From Cytauxzoon felis (Eukaryota > Apicomplexa > Aconoidasida > Piroplasmida > Theileriidae), in contig JAIQCW010000036.1 of assembly GCA_020283715.1 (NCBI GenBank), positions 1 to 11,911 of the forward strand: a DNA stretch of 11,911 nucleotides, written 5' to 3'. The notes beneath the pieces are model-generated. The model saw only the letters and a program-made list of their open reading frames with translations. It did no database searches and had not been told where the DNA came from. The position numbers and the translations under genes were made by a program. Below, one piece after another: positions 6,201-11,911 of this stretch (position 1 is its first letter; every line of letters begins with the position of its first letter).

Positions 6201-8216
6201 AGCTGGAAGGGGAAGTAAATAGAGAAGGCCGTCTGCAAGACAATGATAGGACCTCAATTGGAGAAGCTGACGGCAGGAATGTATCCTCGGGTGGGGCTCC
6301 ATGCAATGTGAAAGATGGACCACAGGTGGATGTTCTACAAGATAAAGAAATGTCACAGAGTACAAATAATGATGTTCAATCTTATAAATCGCTTCAGATA
6401 AAGAGAGAGATGAAGCGTCCTGGTAGGGGTAGACCACCTACTAGACGTAATAAGGAAATTGAGAATGAGAATATATTAGATGAGAATAAGAATATAATAA
6501 ATATAGATAGAGAATATAAAAAAGATAATGATGATGATAAATTTATTAATAGAACAACACCATTTGATAATTGTTTAAATGATTATTTAACATGTCGTTA
6601 TTTAGCTGGTATGTGGCAATTAGAACCATTTGCACAATTTGGTGAATCATTAAGAGTATGTGTTGATTGTTATAGAAATTCAGGTCCAAAAGCAAATATA
6701 TATATATGTAGGATATTAAAAAGACATTTATCTGGTAATTATGATCATCCACAAAATCAAACACCAAATCAAATTAGAGAATCTATATTAATAGCATATG
6801 AACAACATGTACAATTTTTATTAAGATTATTAGTATTAAAAAATATATCTATAGAATTTATGGTAAAATTATGTTGTCATTTTATATCTAGACAATTATT
6901 TTATTATCGTAATGAAATACAATCATCATTACCATTCCCTACAGATTTTATTACATCATTAGATAATAATAATAATAATAATAATAATAATATTAATCCT
7001 AAATTATTTATTAATAATAAATATTTAAATAAAAAAGATAAAAAATTATTAAAATCACATTTAACTTCATTTGTTAATGCTATATCTAATACACTTTCAT
7101 ATACACCACAAGTTGATTCTATAATTAATTATTCTTTACTTAAACATATGGGTGTATTTACTGATGAATTCATTAGATTAGTTAATTGTGATAAACTTAT
7201 AGAATATCTTAATGATCTTACAATCTATATGTCTTATAATGGTGATCAAGTTCCATCACAAGTACAATCTATGCTATCAAAAGATGAACTCGATCGATTC
7301 CTACTCTTTAGACATCTAACTAAATCTTCATCAGCTTTCTATCATATACAACAAAATACACATAAAAATAATGATTATAATCATAAAAGAGGTAGACATA
7401 AACAACAATTTAATAATTTTATACCACTACTCGGTATCATACCAGGAAAATCCACAATCTATCGCAAATTCTCTGATGGATACTACCAAGGTTTGTTTTA
7501 AATCTACTCCACTCGAGGTCCAATCCACTCCACCTGAGGTTACATCCTCTGTTTCCACTAGGCGTGGTGCCTCTTTTAATTACCTATCTCTAAAGAGTAA
7601 AGCCACTCCCAGAGATCGTGGCGGAGATGAAGGTAGTGATGAAGTTAGTGATGGATCATCCATCATGGGAATGATGGAAGATGGTGCTAAGGATGTGTTG
7701 GATGTAACCTCAAGTGGACTACCCGCAGATGATCTCAGGGAAGCGGAGGGGAAACTAAATAGAGAAGCTCCATGCAATGGAAAAGATGGACCTCAAGTGG
7801 AGAGTCTATAGTAATATATGTATATTATAGGTATAATAATGGCATGTAATGAGTATGATGGTATATATACATCATTTAAGGTTGAGTATAGTGATGGTGA
7901 CGATGAGACGATGCAGTGTGATGATTTATTGGAGGAGATATTTATGAATTTTAGAATGGCCGAGAGGATAGTGACGGAATTATCACCGAATGATATAAGA
8001 AATGAGCAATTAATGAGGCATTTGGGATATTCAGATGATGGTGTAGGGACGAAACATGTAGCAAATAGATTACGTGACAGTTTAATTTATTCGTTAATGT
8101 CACCAAAAGTTCATACTAGTAGGGATTACATTGATATTTTAGGTAACAAGAAAATTAAAATATTTGATAGAGATAATGGTATTCGATTATACCATGATGA
8201 TGAGTTACCATTTTAA
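3212..8216 (+). CDS. SET-domain protein with PHD finger, AT-hooks and Tudor-like domain
   Basis: Likely nuclear histone-lysine methyltransferase or chromatin reader. The proposed model joins 3212-4526, 5055-7490 and 7831-8216 (1378 residues). Without the first intron it is 1554 residues. SET domain, about residues 195-375: GEYTG near 240, NHC at 319-321 followed by a short insertion and PNC, and GDELVADFG ending at 371. PHD finger: C430 and C433, then after the first splice C449 and C452 (CDGCDRIFHLDC), closing with C502 and C505 (WYCCYC). AT-hooks: VGRPRKR near 690 and RGRPP near 896. A helical region of unknown type follows. A Tudor-like fold at about 1240-1290 (KFSDGYYQG, then VEYSDGDDE) is completed only by the 7491-7830 splice. 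An ATG with an A-rich leader marks the start. Mosaic repeats at 4540-6340 may be spliced or translated. SET domains methylate lysine in general; this protein's substrate is unknown. By eye, Phe 370 falls where SET enzymes usually have Tyr. Confidence 0.85.
4527..5054 (+). other. Candidate stop-free intron inside the PHD finger, carrying R3
   Basis: The donor GTAAAG is at 4527 and the acceptor AATTCATCAG ends at 5054, both in phase 1. Removal brings the first PHD cysteine pair (CAIC) next to the second (CDGC) with 15 residues between them, normal PHD spacing. Unspliced, 191 residues of mostly repeat-encoded sequence would split the finger. The 528 nt are a multiple of three with no in-frame stop, so retention would still give a full-length protein. 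cDNA is needed to choose. Confidence 0.6.
4540..4945 (+). repeat. Mosaic repeat cluster R3
   Basis: Forward-orientation modules: A at 4676-4687, 4705-4716 and 4796-4807 (a fourth near 4880 is degraded); B at 4727-4763 and 4820-4852; F near 4766 and 4862; E near 4896-4907. Flank composition is reversed relative to R1 and R2: purine-rich and G-rich on the left, G-poor on the right (4950-5050). A 72-nt stretch (4616-4687) matches 7647-7718 in R6 at 69 of 72 positions and contains an 8-bp hairpin (4628-4635 with 4640-4647). Both B copies read in the frame of the host gene. Confidence 0.85.
5376..5732 (+). other. Tentative intron carrying R4
   Basis: The donor GTAAAA at 5376 and the acceptor ACTGTAG ending at 5732 are both phase 1. 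The 357 nt are a multiple of three and stop-free in the host frame. Unlike the PHD and Tudor cases, no domain is visibly repaired by removing it, so it may equally be translated as a disordered linker between the PHD finger and the first AT-hook. Confidence 0.3.
5445..5710. repeat. Mosaic repeat cluster R4
   Basis: Left: module A reversed at 5455-5466. Centre: module C forward at 5540-5561. Right: A forward at 5582-5593 and about 5659-5670, B at 5606-5639, D at 5643-5654, and E at about 5674-5686. If translated it gives SLKSIATPGDRGG and LWEAEGELNRR. The left flank (5390-5450) is G-poor and the right flank (5705-5815) is C-poor, as in R1. Confidence 0.85.
5970..6340. repeat. Mosaic repeat cluster R5
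   Basis: Reversed A at 5980-5991 and 6025-6036; reversed F near 6005-6020 and 6054-6070; C forward at 6101-6122; A forward at 6161-6172 and a variant at 6251-6262; B at 6191-6226; E at about 6228-6240; D at 6267-6278. It lies between the two AT-hook exon segments and is stop-free in the host frame. A possible intron is 5847 (GTATAA) to 6341 (CTACAAG), phase 1 and 495 nt, but the acceptor is poor, so I do not call it. Confidence 0.85.
6962..6993 (+). repeat. AAT trinucleotide microsatellite (poly-Asn)
   Basis: About ten AAT triplets encode an Asn run in the helical C-terminal part of the SET protein. Such Asn runs are common in AT-rich protist proteins and are usually length-variable between strains. 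A similar mixed ACA/ACT run (near 4050-4075) gives a Thr tract inside the SET domain region. Confidence 0.9.
7491..7830 (+). other. Intron splitting the Tudor-like domain, carrying R6
   Basis: The donor AAG|GTTTGT is at 7491 and the acceptor TATATTATAG ends at 7830. The upstream exon ends in phase 1 (G) and the downstream one begins GT, giving a Gly codon and the joined peptide DGYYQGIIMACNEYDG. This rebuilds a Tudor-like pattern (F-x-DG-YYQG ... VEYSDGD) that neither exon holds alone. Unspliced translation would stop at 7499, eight bases into the intron. The 340-nt intron is almost entirely repeat, with short flanks of about 17 and 25 nt. Confidence 0.85.
7503..7806. repeat. Mosaic repeat cluster R6, most compact copy
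   Basis: Its ends are inverted: reversed A at 7508-7519 followed by CCAATCC, and forward A at 7790-7801 preceded by GATGG. Inside are reversed A at 7529-7540, reversed F near 7555-7572, C forward at 7602-7623, the 72-nt segment shared with R3 (7647-7718, ending in A at 7707-7718), and B at 7731-7768. Because the intron is little more than the repeat, this copy best defines the element borders. It is open in frame from 7371 to a TAG at 7809, a frame that is not continuous with the upstream exon. Confidence 0.85.
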
Positions 8217-9699
8217 ATAGTGTATTATATAAATTATCGAAATTGATAATATTGAGGAAATAATTTTAATAGCACATGTATATATATGATATAATTTAGT
8301 ATTCAACGGTAGAACTTTTTAAAATATAATTAATTACATTCAGTTATCATTATAATATGTCATTTTAAATATTGAGTTGATGATGTTATCTATTCACAAT
8401 ACTCCATATATATTCTGATTCACATTAATATATATCCATTAATATAAATATATATCAATTATATATACAATACATTTATATTTCATGAGTTTTACTAGTG
8501 GAAATGCATATTGATTATATTATTAAAATACATTACATTAATATAATTATATTTATTTATATATCATAGTGTTAGATATTCTATACTTTAATGTAATATT
8601 ATTACAAGAATAATTTATTTAAGTAAATTACACCATTGAAATATTAACATTAAAACAATTTAAATAATACTGTGATTTTAATTTCATTTCAATTTGGCTC
8701 TATAATATTTAATAGAAGATTATAATAATACAACAGTTACAAATGATGCACTATATTTGCTGAAATATTATTGATACCATCACATGATTATGTATTACTA
8801 ATTCTACATTGATTAATTTACATTTTATTTGTATAAATTACTATTTAAACAACTTAAATATTAAAATAGAAATGATTCAATCTACACGACTAAAATTACA
8901 ATTTTTTATAACATTATTAAAGATAATATAGTAAAATATATCAATTATCTTTCATTATCATTAGTAATATCATGTTAATTTATAATTTCAAAGAATTTCA
9001 ATTTTGTGAGTTACACCATAATATTGTAGTGGATGTGGGTAAACCCTATAAATTAGCAGGCTGAAAGTTGGTAAATTAAAAAGGAAACTAATATTCCAAT
9101 TTTAATCCATATATACTATAATAGTTTATAAAACTAGAATAGTTTTCTAGAAAATTCACTAATTCTCATAAATTTATGCCAAAATTTCTCAATTTATATC
9201 TGATTTCCCAAATGATGGTAATGGGAACATTTTTTCCAGTATTAATTCCAGTAAATGTTACATGTAACATATTTTATACATCATTAACATCATTATACTA
9301 GTACATTTAAGACTATATTATAAAGTATTTGTTTACACCTGTGATTAAATTTTAATTACGTGTCTTAAATTGTTATGAAAGTTACTGGTTCCAGGGGAGA
9401 TTGTTCATTTGATCATTGCTACATATAAACTAATTAAACACTAATTAATCCCAAACAATAGCTGTGGATTAGGTAATTACAATGAAAATACGGGACTGAG
9501 TTTACACATTTGGAGTTTTTCAGAATATACGATAATGAACAGAGAATTTGTTGTAATTTGGTGATCATTTTATTGAAATAACTGAATAGAGTTGATTAGA
9601 ATATAGAAATGATATCATAAATTGATTGCACATGTGGATGGATGTGTAAAGTGGCATGTGTAAGGGTGTAGGATGAAGTATATTTTAATAAGAACAAAG
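8217..9699. other. Long AT-rich intergenic region
   Basis: Both strands are closed by frequent stops. I see no coding exon, tRNA or repeat module. The right half (about 9000-9690) is less AT-biased than the left, which may mark the promoter and 5' leader of the next gene. A 16-bp perfect palindrome lies at 9255-9270. Confidence 0.6.
9255..9270. promoter_or_regulatory. 16-bp perfect palindrome, possible protein-binding site
   Basis: ATGTTACATGTAACAT equals its own reverse complement. It lies about 430 nt upstream of the next gene's start. Palindromes of this length can bind dimeric regulators, but in AT-rich DNA chance is not excluded and no factor can be named. Confidence 0.3.
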
Positions 9700-10659
9700 A
9701 TGGCTAAGGGCAATGATAAAGATTTGGCCGTTGAAAAACTACAAAATGCCTTGTTAAAATTACCTAAGGATGATTTGGTTAAATTACTGAAAAATACGTA
9801 CCAGGCAATGCGTATAAAGCACAGTATACCTTATGAGAAGAAATTGGCACAGTTATCGAATGAGAATACAAATCATACTGGATATACTAAAAATGTTACG
9901 AAAAAGTCAGTTAAATCGGGAGTAAATGTAAAAAATGTGTCGAGTAAAACTAAAGTTACGAGATCATCAAATGAAGCTGAACAAGTGGTTGATGAAATCG
10001 AAAAGGATGATCAAGATACGCATGAAAATATGTATACAATAGATACGAATGCAGAAGAGCAGCCTACATTCCGTAAAGTTGATGTAGATGTGCCTCAATT
10101 GGATTTATCACTTGTTAGATGTAGAGACGTCAAGGAAGAGCTTCGTTGTAACAGTGACGACGGTAGGGTGTTTAGATTGTCTAAAGATAAAGATGAAATT
10201 GTTCAAACTCCTACATTTTCCCCTAGATGTTTAAAGGATGAAGATGTTCAAGTCGATGAGAGAGTTGTGTACAATGTTCCTATTGAAAATCCGGGTAGTG
10301 GTATGATAAATACAAGATTTGAATCCAGGCCATTAATGAGTGATGTAAAGGATGATTTGAAGGGTAGGGGTGAGATGTTGTATGGTAATTACAATACGAT
10401 TCGTATGATGGGAGTTGGTAGTGATGCTGGTGATTGTGGAATGGATATGAACGGTGTATATTATCAGCAGCAGTATCCGCAGATTATGTATCCTCATGGT
10501 ACTCATTATATGAATTCAGTTGGTGGTTATTATCCGGGATCGAATCAGATGAATTATAGTAATCAATATATACCACAGTATAATATGATGCCATATGTTC
10601 GTAAGATGAATGTTCAGCGTCCATTTGGTGTACGTAGTCGTTCATTACAGCGTTTATAA
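9700..10659 (+). CDS. Unrecognised protein with Tyr/Met/Asn/Gln-rich tail
   Basis: Not recognised. I place the start at ATG 9700 (AAAGATGGCT context) for 319 residues; an in-frame ATG at 9673 would add nine. The first 55 residues look helical and conserved in style (LAVEKLQNALLKLPKDDLVK). Residues about 60-225 are charged, Lys/Ser then Asp/Glu-rich, and probably disordered. From about residue 226 the tail is rich in Tyr, Met, Asn, Gln and Gly (YYQQQYPQIMYP, NQMNYSNQYIPQYNMMPY) and ends in a basic, Arg-rich stretch. Such tails occur in RNA-binding or condensate-forming proteins, but no RNA-binding domain is visible. No signal peptide or membrane segment is seen. Codon use is less AT-extreme than in the SET gene (several ACG and TCG codons). 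It is a single exon ending in TAA and free of mosaic repeats. Confidence 0.85.
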   Translation: MAKGNDKDLAVEKLQNALLKLPKDDLVKLLKNTYQAMRIKHSIPYEKKLAQLSNENTNHTGYTKNVTKKSVKSGVNVKNVSSKTKVTRSSNEAEQVVDEIEKDDQDTHENMYTIDTNAEEQPTFRKVDVDVPQLDLSLVRCRDVKEELRCNSDDGRVFRLSKDKDEIVQTPTFSPRCLKDEDVQVDERVVYNVPIENPGSGMINTRFESRPLMSDVKDDLKGRGEMLYGNYNTIRMMGVGSDAGDCGMDMNGVYYQQQYPQIMYPHGTHYMNSVGGYYPGSNQMNYSNQYIPQYNMMPYVRKMNVQRPFGVRSRSLQRL

Positions 10660-10803
10660 TTGATATTTAATATATTATTAGAATAGATTTATAATGTGTT
10701 ATTATAATTGCCCACGATGTGCATATAGTATTAATGATGTGAGTATTAATATTTATATATATATTATTTAATGGAGATGAATTGAAATTAATATTTAATT
10801 GTG

Positions 10804-11911
10804 ATGGATGATGTTGGATTGGATGAGATTGGAGATGTAATAGATGGCGGTGATTTATTTAATATAGATGAAGGCTTGATTGAAAAGATTGATGATTATG
10901 TATATAATAATGAACATGGGATGAATAATAATGGACATTTACTTGTAAATAATAAAAGGATTATAGAAGTTGAGGATGTAATGACACCCACATTGAATGT
11001 AACGAATGGTAATGATAGTTTGTCAGATGATGTAAACAAGTGCCTCAATTCACATCAAAATAGGACGAAGAGTGACGAGTATTTACGTCTAAACACTAAA
11101 AGGATTATAGAACTTGATGATATAATGACACCGACATCAACAATAATAAATAGTAATAATTCACAATTAATATCATCAAGTATAATAGATACATCTAGTA
11201 GTGATGAAGAAGATGATAATAATGAAGATATAGATGAATGTATAATTTGTAGTGAGATATTAAATAGTAATTTAATAACAGAGGTTGGTATATTAGATAA
11301 TTGTGGACATATATTTTGTTTTAAATGTATTAAAGAATGGTCAGATCGTGCAAATTTATGTCCATTATGTAAAGGTAAATTTAATTTTATTAGAAAAATA
11401 CGTTGGAATTTAATAGAAGATTTATTAATTAATAAAAATATACATAAAAAATTAAAAAAGTTAAAAAAAATCGTTATAAAGGTATAAGATATTTAACAAC
11501 AAAAAATAATAAATGGTTTACATTATTACCATCAAATTTAATACAAGTTGATGATAAAAATTTAAATGATGATCAAACACAAATTGATATTGCTACTGGT
11601 TGTGATATATGTGGTAATGATACAAATTGGGATCAATTATTATTATGTGATGGTTGTGATCATGGATTTCATACATATTGTTTACAACCACCATTAAATA
11701 ATATACCAGATGGTGATTGGTATTGTATATCATGTAGTAATAATAGAAGAAATTATAATCGTAGAATACATAATCGTAGTGTATCTACATCAATTAATTT
11801 TTTATTTAATAATGATACACAACAACAACAACAACATACAACAAATAATCGTACAAGATTATCTACATCTATCAATAATACTACTACAAACACTAAAAGA
11901 AAACGGAAAAA
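10804..11911 (+). CDS. RING plus PHD finger protein, 3' partial, one frame break
   Basis: Likely nuclear E3 ubiquitin ligase or chromatin reader. The order RING then PHD is that of the PHRF1 family, though orthology is unproven. The frame starts at ATG 10804 (a GTG precedes it). An acidic N-terminal region contains a duplicated motif, KRIIEVEDVMTPT and KRIIELDDIMTPT. The C3HC4 RING starts at residue 146: CIIC, then CGHIFCFKC, then CPLC. The frame then stops at 11485-11487, while a second frame, open from 11448 to the window end, carries a canonical PHD finger at 11601-11735 (CDIC, CDGCDHGFHTYC, WYCISC), a Gln run near 11820 and a basic tail. The two meet at eight A (11463-11470). A one-base assembly error is the simplest reason; a -1 ribosomal slip is possible because the in-frame heptamer is A AAA AAA. 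An alternative intron (11375-11547) also keeps phase but would remove protein-like sequence just after the RING. Confidence 0.8.
11463..11470 (+). other. Eight-A run at the RING/PHD frame break
   Basis: In the RING frame this reads TTA AAA AAA ATC and contains the slippery pattern A AAA AAA. Stepping back one base continues as AAT CGT TAT in the PHD frame. The RING frame ends 15 nt after the run; the PHD frame opens 15 nt before it. Nothing obvious downstream forms a strong pseudoknot. Confidence 0.7.

Noticed and set aside
4540..6340. CRISPR-like array
   Set aside because: Modules are irregularly spaced, inverted and shuffled, and the genome is eukaryotic.
5847..6341. Intron around R5
   Set aside because: Phase 1 fits, but the acceptor is weak and no domain is repaired. 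The best-looking acceptor (ending 6397) has no phase-matched donor nearby.
6079..6437. Minus-strand ORFs in repeat clusters (also 38-223, 1691-1891, 7580-7777)
   Set aside because: They are antisense readings of GC-richer modules where stops are rare; they share peptides only because the modules are shared.
7371..7811. ORF of 146 residues spanning the end of the SET exon and R6
   Set aside because: It is out of frame with the SET exon, starts inside it, and consists mainly of intronic repeat.
7818..8216. Separate 132-residue gene starting at 7818
   Set aside because: The ATG lies inside the intron end. Splicing at 7830 joins this frame in phase to the SET protein and completes the Tudor-like domain.
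9035..9060. Telomere-like AAACCCT unit
   Set aside because: A single copy with no tandem array.
10694..10771. 25-codon ORF with a CPRC motif and a GTGAGT donor at 10739
   Set aside because: It could be a first exon of a zinc-binding protein or an upstream ORF, but I found no in-phase acceptor leading into the RING gene, so it is not called.
11375..11547. Intron explaining the RING/PHD frame change
   Set aside because: Donor GTAAAT and acceptor TACAAG are in phase, but removal would delete protein-like sequence on both sides of the A run. Kept only as an alternative.

Overview
The window is nuclear DNA from an AT-rich eukaryote with short GT-AG introns, many of them 35 to 54 nt. Genes are dense, runs of Asn, Thr and Gln codons are common, and the standard genetic code applies (TAA and TGA both end genes). 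The style best fits an apicomplexan, most likely a piroplasm (Theileria, Babesia or Cytauxzoon type). That placement rests on genome style and domain content, not on a species-specific marker.

Layout, left to right. The window opens inside a GC-richer mosaic repeat (1-225). A multi-exon plus-strand gene for a coiled-coil protein runs from about 391 to 2275. Two of its introns (748-1280 and 1504-1923) are packed with the same mosaic repeat. An AT-rich gap (2276-3211) holds a possible 59-residue minus-strand membrane peptide and a 27-30 nt tandem repeat. The main gene (3212-8216, plus) encodes a SET-domain protein with a PHD finger, two AT-hooks and a C-terminal Tudor-like domain. It carries four further mosaic repeats: one is in a well-supported intron that splits the Tudor-like domain (7491-7830), one is in a candidate intron that splits the PHD finger (4527-5054), and two could be either spliced or translated. 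After a gene-free stretch (8217-9699) comes an unrecognised gene with a Tyr/Met/Asn/Gln-rich tail (9700-10659). Last is a RING plus PHD gene (10804 to beyond the window end) whose frame breaks once at a run of eight A.

The SET-PHD-AT-hook-Tudor protein and the RING-PHD protein both look like nuclear chromatin factors. Nothing shows that they work together.

The most unusual feature is the repeat family. At least seven clusters are built from the same short modules (called A to F here) in both orientations. They often sit between a G-poor left flank and a C-poor right flank, so the transcript could fold back. They lie in introns or in long stop-free insertions at domain interiors. This looks like an intron-associated or introner-like foldback element family that I cannot assign to a described group.
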